DNA of 64,000 nucleotides from contig JAJZPL010000012.1 of NCBI GenBank assembly GCA_021811185.1, forward strand, positions 1 through 64,000, given 5' to 3'. Positions 15,925 to 22,777 of this stretch are shown here, in pieces. Under the pieces are notes generated by a model. That model was given only the letters and a program-made list of their open reading frames with translations. It made no database searches and was not told where the DNA came from. Position numbers and translations under genes: made by a program. Within the stretch, counting starts at the first letter, position 1. Each line of letters opens with the position of its first letter. This DNA comes from a bacterium. GTDB lineage: Bacteria > Elusimicrobiota > Elusimicrobia > Elusimicrobiales > UBA9959.

Positions 15925-17115
15925 GTGAAAAAAGCATCTTTATTAGCGGCTCTTATCGGTTTAAGCGCCAGCATGGCTTACGCCACCAACGGCGACAACA
16001 TGATCGGCGTGGGCCCCACGTCCCGCTCCATGGGCGGCACGGGCATAGCCGCCCCGCAGGACGCCATCAGCGCCATCTTCTCGAACCCCGCTGCGCTCTC
16101 GCAGCTTAACGGCTCACAGTTCAACTTTGCCGGCACCTACTTCGCCCCTTCCGTAAAGGCGGAGGTTAAATCCGGAATGCTCGGTAACTGGAAGGACGAC
16201 AGCCAGGACGCTGCCTACGCCATTCCGGCCATAGGTGTCGCCACCCCCATAAACGACAAGATGAATTTCGGCATAGCCGCTTACGGCGTGTCCGGCATGG
16301 GCGTGGACTACCGCAATGAAGACCCCAAGAACACCAATACCAAGGTCTCCGTGATGAAGTTCGTGCCGGCCGTTTCTTACAAGTACGGCGCTTTCTCTTA
16401 CGGCGCCGGCCTTGATATAGACTACCAGGCCGCCGACTTCGGCGCCGGGCTTTCCCATAACTACGCCATAGGCGCGCGCCTCGGCGCCGGTTACGAATAC
16501 CAGAAATGGAACTTCGGCCTGACCTATGTTACGCGCCAGACCGTGGATCACAAGCGCATCTATGACTTCGACGGCGTCGGTCTTACCGGCACCTTCGACG
16601 GCACCTATGACGACCTGAAGCTCGCGAACCCGGCCCAGTACGGCGCCGGCGTTTCTTATAAGGGCCTTGATAAATGGGTGCTCTCCGCCGATGTGAAGTA
16701 TATAGACTGGGCCAATGCCGACGGCTACAAGGACTTCGGCTGGCAGAGCCAGACCGTTTACGCCCTTGGCGTGCAGAACCAGACCACCGACAAGCTGACG
16801 CTGCGCGCCGGCTGGAACTACGGCAAGAACCCGCTCAAGAAGCACGACAACTTCAACGCCGCAGGGACCACCAACATTCAGGGGAAGACCATGAGCACTT
16901 TCGGTTACGAATACTTCCGCCTGATCGGTTTCCCCGGTATCGTAGAGAATCACCTTACCCTCGGCGCGGGTTACGAATTCTCGCCTAAATTCACGCTGAA
17001 CCTGGGGTATAAGAGAGCCTTCGCCAACACGATGACCGAGCACTCGGCCGACGGTTCCATAAAGTCTACGCTGTCCGAGGACGCTTTCGACCTTGGTCTG
17101 AACTTCAAGTTCTAA
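15925..17115 (+). CDS. FadL/OmpP1-type outer-membrane channel
   Basis: A 396-residue outer-membrane beta-barrel of the FadL/TodX family, which takes up hydrophobic compounds. It has a signal peptide ending at SMAYA and the N-terminal hatch signature SRSMGGTGIAAPQDAISAIFSNPAALSQL. Alternating amphipathic strands follow, and the protein ends in an aromatic residue (LGLNFKF), the usual barrel-assembly signal. AGGAGG (15915-15920) precedes the GTG at 15925. TATAAT at 15871 may be the -10. It stands alone between two terminators. Downstream, a predicted small RNA is transcribed toward its 3' end but terminates before reaching it. Confidence 0.92.
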   Translation: MKKASLLAALIGLSASMAYATNGDNMIGVGPTSRSMGGTGIAAPQDAISAIFSNPAALSQLNGSQFNFAGTYFAPSVKAEVKSGMLGNWKDDSQDAAYAIPAIGVATPINDKMNFGIAAYGVSGMGVDYRNEDPKNTNTKVSVMKFVPAVSYKYGAFSYGAGLDIDYQAADFGAGLSHNYAIGARLGAGYEYQKWNFGLTYVTRQTVDHKRIYDFDGVGLTGTFDGTYDDLKLANPAQYGAGVSYKGLDKWVLSADVKYIDWANADGYKDFGWQSQTVYALGVQNQTTDKLTLRAGWNYGKNPLKKHDNFNAAGTTNIQGKTMSTFGYEYFRLIGFPGIVENHLTLGAGYEFSPKFTLNLGYKRAFANTMTEHSADGSIKSTLSEDAFDLGLNFKF

Positions 17116-17131
17116 AAGAACCGGTGAATAT

Positions 17132-17165
17132 AAAAAGGGCGGCCAAAAGCCGCCCTTTTTTATTT
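17132..17165 (+). terminator. Terminator of the fadL-like gene
   Basis: A 12-bp stem AAAAAGGGCGGC/GCCGCCCTTTTT (17132-17143 and 17149-17160) with loop CAAAA ends in TTTTTTATTT. It can work on both strands. Confidence 0.9.
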
Positions 17166-17223
17166 AAAAAACGCCTTATCCCGTGGCCGTCCCCGAGGAT
17201 AAGGTCCGTTATGAGCATGTCCA
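17166..17223 (-). ncRNA. Predicted ~55-nt small RNA under ECF-sigma control
   Basis: On the minus strand, an ECF promoter (17255 down to 17228) is followed after about 7 nt by a short transcript. It ends in CCTTATCC, a 15-nt loop, GGATAAGG, CG and TTTTTT (17204 down to 17166), a textbook intrinsic terminator. There is no convincing reading frame within it. The 5' region carries a GCATG-GA-CATGC inverted repeat. It is divergent from the ECF sigma gene, which uses the same promoter type, and so resembles sigma-E-controlled sRNAs of enterobacteria in layout. The transcript itself is inferred. Confidence 0.65.
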
Positions 17224-17227
17224 TGCA

Positions 17228-17255
17228 GACGCCCGGGGCGGCTAAAAGGTTTAGT
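17228..17255 (-). promoter_or_regulatory. ECF promoter, copy 1 (leftward, to the sRNA)
   Basis: Read on the minus strand: ACTAAACCTT (17255-17246), 13 nt, GCGTC (17232-17228). Both boxes and the 13-nt distance equal those upstream of the ECF sigma gene and of the gene at 19006. Confidence 0.75.
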
Positions 17256-17283
17256 AGATTCTTTAATATAATCAAAAGGGGGA

Positions 17284-17311
17284 ACTAAACCTTAAACGGT
17301 TTTCAAGCGTC
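17284..17311 (+). promoter_or_regulatory. ECF promoter, copy 2 (autoregulation of the sigma operon)
   Basis: ACTAAACCTT (17284-17293), 13 nt, GCGTC (17307-17311). Expressed in the usual ECF way it is AAAC-N17-CGTC, the classic AAC/CGTC type. The predicted start is near 17318, leaving a very short leader before the ATG at 17330. Confidence 0.8.
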
Positions 17312-17329
17312 GAATATAATGTGGAAACG

Positions 17330-17908
17330 ATGATCGAGATGACACAAAGCTCAAACCCGGCCGGGAAGCCCGCCGAAAACGCGGAGGAGAGGTTTTCCCT
17401 GCTGGTGGAAACGCACCAGCGGCAGATCTACTCCCTGGCGCTGCGCCTTACCGGCAACGCGGCCGCGGCGGACGACATAACGCAGGAGACTTTCATCGCG
17501 GCCTGGAAGCATCTCGGCGGATTCCGCGGGGACAGTTCTTTAAAAACCTGGCTTTTCCGCATAGCCGCCAACAAGACCCGGTCTTACTGGCGGTGGAAAA
17601 AGCTGCGCGCCTGGGTGGGGCTGGGCGAGCGCGTGGGGGACGAAGATTCCCCTACGCTGGAGGAACTGCTGCCGGACCGGCCTGAAGACCGCCCCGAGCA
17701 GGCGGCGCTGGCGGCCGACCTGGAGCGCCGGGTGCAGGCGGCCATAAACCTGCTGCCGCCGCGCCAGCGCGAAGTGGCGGCGCTCAGGGCGCAGGGCCTG
17801 GCGCTGGCGGAAATAGGCGAAACGCTCGGGATGGCGGAAGGCACGGTAAAAGCCCATTGGTTCGAGGCCAGGAAGAAGCTTGAGGCCTCCCTGGGGGAAT
17901 ATTTATGA
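17330..17908 (+). CDS. ECF RNA polymerase sigma factor
   Basis: A sigma70-family ECF factor of ~192 residues. Region 2 is LALRLTGNAAAADDITQETFIAAWKHLGGFRGDSSLKTWLFRIAANKTRSYWRW, recognising the -10 CGTC. Region 4 is LPPRQREVAALRAQGLALAEIGETLGMAEGTVKAHWFEARKKL, recognising the AAC -35. The track starts at GTG 17321, but the ATG at 17330 (or 17339) fits the promoter better. The stop overlaps the start of a one-TM protein that is probably its anti-sigma factor. Three identical promoters nearby define a likely small regulon: itself, the gene at 19006 and a divergent sRNA. Confidence 0.93.
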   Translation: MIEMTQSSNPAGKPAENAEERFSLLVETHQRQIYSLALRLTGNAAAADDITQETFIAAWKHLGGFRGDSSLKTWLFRIAANKTRSYWRWKKLRAWVGLGERVGDEDSPTLEELLPDRPEDRPEQAALAADLERRVQAAINLLPPRQREVAALRAQGLALAEIGETLGMAEGTVKAHWFEARKKLEASLGEYL

Positions 17909-18204
17909 AAGACGAAGAGGAAGACGAAAAACTGATCCCGCTCTTGGCCGCGCGCCGGAGCGAGGCGTTCTGGAACGCCCAGAAGGCTGAAATCCTTTCG
18001 GCGGCCGGGTCCCGCTCGGGGATAAGGAGGGCCTGGCTGCTGGTGCCCGCCGCGGCTATGGCCGCGCTGCTTGTCCTGGCGCTGGGCCGCGGCCACCGGG
18101 TAAACCCGGATACGCCGCCGGCCGTAAGCACGGCTTTCCTGGAGAACCTGGACCTGCTCGACGATATGGACGTGTTGGAGGCTATCCCGGACGGTGACCT
18201 ATGA
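17905..18204 (+). CDS. Putative single-pass anti-sigma factor
   Basis: A 99-residue protein with an acidic cytoplasmic N-terminus (KDEEEDEKLIPLLAARRSEAFW), one transmembrane helix (~44-62, AWLLVPAAAMAALLVLAL) and a ~35-residue periplasmic tail ending FLENLDLLDDMDVLEAIPD. Overlap with the sigma gene (ATGA), membrane topology and size fit an anti-sigma factor, although no zinc motif (HxxxCxxC) is present. The periplasmic tail resembles a stretch of the next protein (YELLSNLDILED). The two may thus compete for a common partner. Confidence 0.7.
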   Translation: MKDEEEDEKLIPLLAARRSEAFWNAQKAEILSAAGSRSGIRRAWLLVPAAAMAALLVLALGRGHRVNPDTPPAVSTAFLENLDLLDDMDVLEAIPDGDL

Positions 18205-18473
18205 AAAAGAGAACGCTCGGTTTCTGTTTCAGCCTGGCCCTGGCGGCCGGGGCCATAGCGGCCGCGGTGCCCGCCCCGGCCGAGGTGATAGATAACCTGG
18301 ATTTTTTCACCGATTACGAGCTCTTGTCCAACCTGGACATCCTGGAGGACGAGCCGGCGGAGAACGACGAGGTTCCCGTTTCCACGGCCCCGGCCGTTTC
18401 GACCGGCGCCGTAACCTGCATAGTTTCTACGGAAACGGTTAAGGTATCCAGTTTTACGCGGGAGGCTATATGA
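18201..18473 (+). CDS. Small secreted protein of the ECF operon
   Basis: A 90-residue protein with a signal peptide (KKRTLGFCFSLALAAGAIAAAVPAPAE). It then has an acidic motif, NLDFFTDYELLSNLDILEDEP, and a Ser/Thr/Val-rich tail. The motif echoes the periplasmic end of the anti-sigma candidate. Genes like this sit beside DUF3106 genes in ECF operons of other bacteria, as far as I recall, but their function is unknown. It overlaps both neighbours by 4 bp. Confidence 0.7.
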   Translation: MKKRTLGFCFSLALAAGAIAAAVPAPAEVIDNLDFFTDYELLSNLDILEDEPAENDEVPVSTAPAVSTGAVTCIVSTETVKVSSFTREAI

Positions 18474-18922
18474 AGACAATAAAAATCACCTTAATGCTGG
18501 CCGTGCTGCTGTTCCCGGCCGGCTTCGCCGCGGCGCAGCAGGCGCCGGCCGCCCAGCCTGACCCGAAGCAGGCTGCCTGGGAAAAGCTGCCCGAGGCCGA
18601 AAAGAACAAGGTGCTCGCCAACTATGAAAAATGGAAAAGCCTGGCCCCGGAGAAAAAAGCGGAAATAAAAGCGAAGTACGCGCGCTTCCGGGCCATGCCG
18701 AAAGAACGGCAGGCCGAATTGCGCGGGCGCTGGGCCCGCTTCCAGGCCATGCCGGAGGCGGCCAGAGAAAAGCTCATAAAGAAATTCCAGAAGTGGCAGA
18801 AGCTCTCGAAGGAGCGCCGGGAAGAGCTGCGCGGCGAATACCGCAAACAGCGGAACGCCGAGCGGCGTTCCGGCGGAGGCTCCGGCTCCGGCGGCGGCGG
18901 AGGCCGCGGCGGGAGGCGGTGA
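18470..18922 (+). CDS. DUF3106 family secreted protein
   Basis: A 150-residue protein with a signal peptide ending FAAAQQ. It carries repeated helical units: WEKLPEAEKNKVLANYEKWKSL, then similar runs around FRAMPKERQAELRGRW and FQKWQKLSKERREEL. This spacing of W/F with P-E/K-R is the DUF3106 pattern. The family recalls periplasmic helical stress proteins such as CpxP/Spy in size and charge, which is inference only. It ends in a Gly/Arg-rich tail. It is last of four overlapping genes in the sigma operon. Confidence 0.8.
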   Translation: MKTIKITLMLAVLLFPAGFAAAQQAPAAQPDPKQAAWEKLPEAEKNKVLANYEKWKSLAPEKKAEIKAKYARFRAMPKERQAELRGRWARFQAMPEAAREKLIKKFQKWQKLSKERREELRGEYRKQRNAERRSGGGSGSGGGGGRGGRR

Positions 18923-18935
18923 AAACCAGCCCCGG

Positions 18936-18963
18936 ACTAAACCTTGTGGAGAGCCGGGGCGTC
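18936..18963 (+). promoter_or_regulatory. ECF promoter, copy 3 (before the QDQL-repeat gene)
   Basis: ACTAAACCTT (18936-18945), 13 nt, GCGTC (18959-18963), identical in boxes and spacing to the two copies at 17.2-17.3 kb. An inverted repeat CCCCGG/CCGGGG (18930-18935 and 18954-18959) brackets it. Predicted start near 18970, 35 nt before the ATG at 19006. Confidence 0.8.
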
Positions 18964-19005
18964 AGTATGAGAAGCGGCGCAAGGACGCCCAAACAAGGAG
19001 GAGTT

Positions 19006-19551
19006 ATGAAGAACAAACTAATGATGATCTCCGCGCTTGGCCTGGTTTCGGCCTTTTTAATGGCGGTACCGGTAAAAGCCGAGGACGCGGTGAAAGATCA
19101 GGATAAACTGCAGACCCAGGATCAGCTGCGGACCCAGGACCAGTTGCGGACGCAGGATAAGCTGCAGACGCAGGACCAGGTCCGTGACCAGGACCGGCTC
19201 AAAGCCCAGGACAAACTTCAAACAAAGGAACAGCTCAGGCTTAAGGCCGGTAAAGACGCGGAAGTTCCCGCCGGCGGCGAAAAAGCCGCCCTGAAAGACC
19301 AGGAAAAAACCCGCCTGATGAAAGGCGCCGGGAACGGCAAGGGTGAGATGGTGAGGGAGCGGGCGCAGAACGCGGGCGAGGATAAGGCGCTGAAGAACCA
19401 GGAGAAGACCGGCGCCGGGGACGGTAAAGAGGTCAAGAAGCAGGAAAAAAAGCAGACTAAGGCCTCGGTAAAAGAGCAGCGCCGCGCGGAGAACGCGGAG
19501 CGCCGGGCGAACCGCTCGGAGAACAGGAAAGCTGGCGGAAAGCGCAAGTAA
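19006..19551 (+). CDS. Secreted low-complexity Gln/Asp/Lys-repeat protein
   Basis: I start it at ATG 19006, behind AAGGAGGAG and a signal peptide (KNKLMMISALGLVSAFLMAVPVKAE), not at 18631 as in the track. Residues ~30-80 are near-perfect repeats of QDQLRT/QDKLQT. The rest is Lys/Glu/Arg-rich and probably disordered or helical, with runs such as ALKDQEKTR and ALKNQEKTG. No enzyme motif is present. Its own copy of the ECF promoter makes it a direct target of the upstream sigma factor. A role as an envelope-stress or surface protein is a guess. Confidence 0.75.
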   Translation: MKNKLMMISALGLVSAFLMAVPVKAEDAVKDQDKLQTQDQLRTQDQLRTQDKLQTQDQVRDQDRLKAQDKLQTKEQLRLKAGKDAEVPAGGEKAALKDQEKTRLMKGAGNGKGEMVRERAQNAGEDKALKNQEKTGAGDGKEVKKQEKKQTKASVKEQRRAENAERRANRSENRKAGGKRK

Positions 19552-19602
19552 GAAGCGCAGTGCTGCCGCCCCCGCTCCGGGGGCGGCGGGCCGGGAGGAA
19601 AT

Positions 19603-20472
19603 ATGAAAAAACAATTATCGATCGTCTTTCTCTTAATGGGTTTCTCTGGACAGGCCGGCGCTTATTTCGACGCCGGCTCCCGTTTTACTTCCGGCCCGGG
19701 CGGCTATGCCGGTTTTAACGTCTTCGGCGAGGGCGGCAGCGACGATTCTTACCTGCGCGCCTCGCTTAACACCTATAAAAGCGATATCGCGGACCGCTAT
19801 TCCACCTACTCCCTGGGCGCGGGGCTGGACCGGACTTACTGGCGCGCCGGCGCGGAAGTCTCCGTTACGCCGGAAACGGGAGGGTACAAAAACAACGCGC
19901 TGTACGCCGACCTGGCCTTTAACCTGCTGGGCGAGCCCGCGGAGGACGCGGCGCTGGAAGACCTGTCCCTGGGCTGCTTCGCCGGGCTAACCTCCCACGA
20001 GGACGCTTATTCCCTTTCCACGACCACCGTAAGTACCGGCTTCGGAAAAAAGACCAGCGTATCCTCGCTGACCAGCGCCTTCAAACTTAAACAGACGGAT
20101 TACGGCCTCACGGCGGCCGTGCGGGCCTACGGCGTGCGCCTGAGCGGGCGCTTCACCAAGACGGCTTACGACCAGGATATCACCGCGCTGGACAGGCAGC
20201 TGCCCATCGACATCGGCGGGATCGGCACCAGCGGCTACCCGGATAAAGCCGTAAGCGCCAGGCTGCGCTTCTCTTCGCTGCCGCTGTCCCCCGAGGCGGG
20301 CTACGTGAAGACCTACTACCTGCTTACCCAGCCCGATTCCGAGTCCGTAAGTTTCGGCCTTTCGCAGGAGCTGGGCGCGGTGGAACTGTCCGCGGGCTGG
20401 GAGAACTTCAACCCCGGCGGCGGCGCGCCCAAGAGCGATTATTATTCCCTGGGCCTGACCCTGTCGTTCTGA
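19603..20472 (+). CDS. Putative outer-membrane beta-barrel protein
   Basis: This 289-residue protein has a signal peptide (KKQLSIVFLLMGFSGQAGA) and alternating short amphipathic strands. These include YLRASLNTYKSDIADRYSTYSLGAGL, TAAVRAYGVRLSGRF and VSFGLSQELGAVELSAGWENF. It ends YYSLGLTLSF, with the terminal Phe typical of BamA substrates. GGGAGG precedes the ATG. About 12 strands could be drawn, but no named family was recognised. It may be co-transcribed with the ECF target gene 50 bp upstream; the GC hairpin between them (about 19564-19588) lacks a T-run. Confidence 0.65.
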   Translation: MKKQLSIVFLLMGFSGQAGAYFDAGSRFTSGPGGYAGFNVFGEGGSDDSYLRASLNTYKSDIADRYSTYSLGAGLDRTYWRAGAEVSVTPETGGYKNNALYADLAFNLLGEPAEDAALEDLSLGCFAGLTSHEDAYSLSTTTVSTGFGKKTSVSSLTSAFKLKQTDYGLTAAVRAYGVRLSGRFTKTAYDQDITALDRQLPIDIGGIGTSGYPDKAVSARLRFSSLPLSPEAGYVKTYYLLTQPDSESVSFGLSQELGAVELSAGWENFNPGGGAPKSDYYSLGLTLSF

Positions 20473-20485
20473 GCGGCGCGCGCCG

Positions 20486-20538
20486 TTGACTTGCCGGGCG
20501 TAAGGTGGTAAACTATAGTTATTGGCATACGCCAATAA
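20486..20538 (+). promoter_or_regulatory. Promoter and palindromic operator before the DUF134 gene
   Basis: TTGACT (20486-20491), 17 bp, TAAACT (20509-20514), followed at the expected start site by a perfect inverted repeat TTATTGGC-ATAC-GCCAATAA (20519-20526 and 20531-20538). The palindrome ends 5 bp before the ATG, so a bound protein or an RNA hairpin would block expression. Confidence 0.7.
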
Positions 20539-20542
20539 CACT

Positions 20543-20863
20543 ATGGCACGCCCTTTTAAGAACAGGAAAATAACCTCCGAACCGCGGGCATATTACTTTA
20601 AGCCGCGGGCCGTGCCGCTTTGCGAGCTGGAAGAGGCCACGCTGTTCCTGGACGAGTTCCAGGCCCTGAAGCACTCCGAACTGGACGGCAAAGCCCAGGC
20701 CGCCGCCGCCGCGGCCATGAAAATTTCGAGACAGACTTTCGGGAACATCCTCGCTTCCGCCCGGAGGAAGCTGGCCGACGCCGTGGTGAACGGCAAGGCC
20801 CTTAAAATAGAGGGCGGGCCGGCAAAACTGGCGCGCCCCGCGTGCGAAAGGAAAAACAAATGA
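20543..20863 (+). CDS. DUF134 family DNA-binding protein
   Basis: A 106-residue protein with the DUF134 opening MARPFKNRKI. This is followed by a helix-turn-helix similar to sigma region 4: LEEATLFLDEFQALKHSELDGKAQAAAAAAMKISRQTFGNILASARRKLADAV. The ATG at 20543 is right; the track start at 20522 lies inside the operator. DUF134 genes are usually coupled to NifX/NifB-C-like genes, as here, and probably regulate them. The palindrome directly ahead of its start suggests autoregulation. Confidence 0.88.
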   Translation: MARPFKNRKITSEPRAYYFKPRAVPLCELEEATLFLDEFQALKHSELDGKAQAAAAAAMKISRQTFGNILASARRKLADAVVNGKALKIEGGPAKLARPACERKNK

Positions 20864-21225
20864 ACATCTGCGTACCCGTGGAGAACAGCGACGGCATGAA
20901 TTCCAAGGTTTACGGCCACTTCGGCAGCGCGCCGTTCTTCGCCATCTGCGACATGCGGACCGGCAAAGCCGAGTTCCTGGACAACGGCAACCAGCACCAC
21001 GAGCACGGCCAGTGCAACCCGCTGGGAGCCATCGCCGGCAAGGCCGTCACGGCCATCCTGGTGGGCGGCATAGGGGCCCGCGCGCTGGAACACCTCAACG
21101 CCGGAGGCATAAGGGCTTACCGCGCTCCCCAGGGCCCGCTTTCCATCGCCCTTGAAATGTTCAAGAAGAACGAACTGCCGGAGCTGCTGCCTTCGGATTG
21201 CTGCAAGGGGCACAGCTGCCATTGA
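20860..21225 (+). CDS. NifX/NifB C-terminal-like (dinitrogenase cofactor family) protein
   Basis: A 121-residue protein of the NafY/NifX fold: NICVPVENSDGMNSKVYGHFGSAPFFAICD, then QCNPLGAIAGKAVTAILVGGIGARALEHL and GIRAYRAPQGPLSIALEMF. The family binds metal clusters or molybdenum in nitrogenase systems, but stand-alone copies beside DUF134 occur in many non-fixers, and no nif genes are seen here. A His-rich stretch (NQHHEHGQ) and the C-terminus CCKGHSCH add possible metal ligands. The start overlaps the DUF134 stop (ATGA). Confidence 0.88.
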   Translation: MNICVPVENSDGMNSKVYGHFGSAPFFAICDMRTGKAEFLDNGNQHHEHGQCNPLGAIAGKAVTAILVGGIGARALEHLNAGGIRAYRAPQGPLSIALEMFKKNELPELLPSDCCKGHSCH

Positions 21226-21295
21226 GAGCGAGCCGCGGCCGGGCTCCGCGCGGGCCGGAGAACCGGCCCGCGGGTTCCGGGTTTTGGAACGAACC

Positions 21296-21658
21296 ATGAA
21301 AGATAAAAAAATGCCTATCGAAGAAGCGCTGGCGAAGTATGCCGGCCGGCTTAACGACCCCGACGCCTCCGCCGAGGTCACCGGCGCCTGCGGCGATTCC
21401 ATGGAGTTCTACCTTTCTTTCAAGGAAGGGAAAGTGGACGATATCCGGTATTATTCCGACGGCTGCGAGGTTACCAGGGCCTGCGGCGCGGTAGCCGCTT
21501 TCTACGCGGACGGGCGCCCGCTGGAAGAGGCCATGTTCGTGTCCCCGGGCCTTATCCTTAAAACCCTGGGGCGGGTGCCGGAAGACCACCGGCATTGCGC
21601 CATCCTGGCCGCCACCACGCTGTATAAGGCCATGGCCGACTATCTGCTTAAGAAGTAG
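21296..21658 (+). CDS. NifU/IscU N-terminal-like Fe-S scaffold
   Basis: The ATG at 21296 gives 120 residues resembling the IscU/NifU scaffold. It shows GACGDSMEFYLSFKEGKVDDIRYYSDGCEVTRACGAVAAF and the third Cys in HRHCAILAATTLYKAMADYL. The Asp next to the first Cys (CGD) is the residue that tunes cluster release. Substitution of the usual GCGSAIAS loop with GCEVTRAC puts it in a divergent anaerobe subgroup rather than classic IscU. It follows the NifX-like gene by ~70 bp, so the three genes may form one unit for metal-cluster handling. Confidence 0.8.
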   Translation: MKDKKMPIEEALAKYAGRLNDPDASAEVTGACGDSMEFYLSFKEGKVDDIRYYSDGCEVTRACGAVAAFYADGRPLEEAMFVSPGLILKTLGRVPEDHRHCAILAATTLYKAMADYLLKK

Positions 21659-21714
21659 CCGGCCGTTCCGCGGGACTCACGGGCGGCGCGGCGGGGAAAT
21701 GCGGGTGATAACTA

Positions 21715-22260
21715 ATGAATAGCGAAAAAAATTTAATAGCGCGCGCCCAGACGGGCGACAACAAGGCTTTCGAGGCATTGGTCCTGAAATACAAGGACCG
21801 GCTTTATGAAATCGCCTCCAGCGTCTGCTCAAGGATGCCTTCCGAGACCCAGGACGTGGCGCAGGAAACCTTCATCTCCGCCTTGAAAAACATCAATTCC
21901 TTCAAGGGCAACGCCGCTTTCGGCACCTGGCTTTACCGCATCGCCGCCAATAACTGCTGGCAGCGGTTCCGCAAGGTTAAAACCGAGCGGCTCTCCGAGA
22001 TGCCCGACGAGAGCAGCAAGGGCCATCCTTCCCGCTCCTGCGTGAACGAGAACGCGCTTAAGAACGAGCTTTCCCGGGCGGTAAGCAGGGCCCTGGCCGC
22101 CATGCCGCCCATCTACCGCATGGCCGTAACCCTGAGCGACATAGAGGGCTTGTCCAACGCCGAAGCCGCCGCCCGCCTTAAGATCTCCGGGCCCGCCATG
22201 AAAACCCGGCTGCACCGCGCCCGCGGCCTGCTTAAAAAGCAGCTTACGGCTTTCCGCTGA
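21715..22260 (+). CDS. ECF RNA polymerase sigma factor (second)
   Basis: A 181-residue ECF sigma factor. Region 2 is IARAQTGDNKAFEALVLKYKDRLYEIASSV..QDVAQETFISALKNINSFKG and region 4 is MPPIYRMAVTLSDIEGLSNAEAAARLKISGPAMKTRLHRARGLLKKQL. This is an RpoE-like group. No anti-sigma gene adjoins it, and the AAACC/GCGTC promoter of the first ECF is not found in front of it. Its control and targets cannot be deduced. Confidence 0.92.
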   Translation: MNSEKNLIARAQTGDNKAFEALVLKYKDRLYEIASSVCSRMPSETQDVAQETFISALKNINSFKGNAAFGTWLYRIAANNCWQRFRKVKTERLSEMPDESSKGHPSRSCVNENALKNELSRAVSRALAAMPPIYRMAVTLSDIEGLSNAEAAARLKISGPAMKTRLHRARGLLKKQLTAFR

Positions 22261-22392
22261 CCGAGGCGGTCGTTAAGCTCGCTTATAGGCCGCCGCCCCG
22301 GTGAACCTTTTTTGTCCTGCCGCGCATCTAAATAGCAGAGGTTAAGGCCGCGCCTTCATGGGCGCGCGCCGAGGCGGTACACGGGAGGAACA

Positions 22393-22746
22393 ATGGAAAA
22401 TCTGACACTGGCTTCGTTCAAGGCGAAGGTTTTCGATTTCGAGGGCAGCAAGGAATGGAAGTTCGCGGGGGACAAACCCTGCATAGTGGACTTTTACGCC
22501 GACTGGTGCGGCCCGTGCAAGATGATCTCGCCGGTGCTGGCCGAACTGGCTGAAAAATATTCCGGGAAACTGGATGTTTATAAAGTGAACACCGACGAGC
22601 AGGAGCAGCTGGCTTCGCTCTTCGGCATACAAAGCATCCCGACCCTGCTCTTTGTGCCGCTGGCCGGCAAACCCCAGCTCTCCGCAGGAGTTCTGCCTAG
22701 GGAAAGCCTGGAAAGGGTCATAGCGGAAGTGCTGGGCGTCAAATAG
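22393..22746 (+). CDS. Thioredoxin
   Basis: A 117-residue cytoplasmic thioredoxin with the redox site DWCGPCKM. It has the preceding PCIVDFYADWCG strand, the cis-Pro segment IQSIPTLLFVPLAG, and NTDEQEQLASLFG. The N-terminal ~20 residues (ENLTLASFKAKVFDFEGSKEW) are slightly longer than in E. coli TrxA. GGGAGGA lies ahead of the ATG. It stands alone, converging on the DUF1634 gene. Confidence 0.93.
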   Translation: MENLTLASFKAKVFDFEGSKEWKFAGDKPCIVDFYADWCGPCKMISPVLAELAEKYSGKLDVYKVNTDEQEQLASLFGIQSIPTLLFVPLAGKPQLSAGVLPRESLERVIAEVLGVK

Positions 22747-22777
22747 GGGACAAGCAGCGGCCAAAGCGCCGGCGCGT

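Noticed and set aside
19564-19588. Terminator between the QDQL-repeat gene and the barrel gene
   Set aside because: The GC hairpin has no T-run and is followed directly by the ribosome site of the next gene.
20820-21660. Nitrogen-fixation locus
   Set aside because: NifX-like and NifU-like proteins are present, but there are no nitrogenase or nifB/E/N genes in the window, and these families occur widely in non-fixers.
21660-21714. ECF promoter of the AAACCTT/GCGTC type before the second sigma gene
   Set aside because: Neither box is found at a fitting distance.
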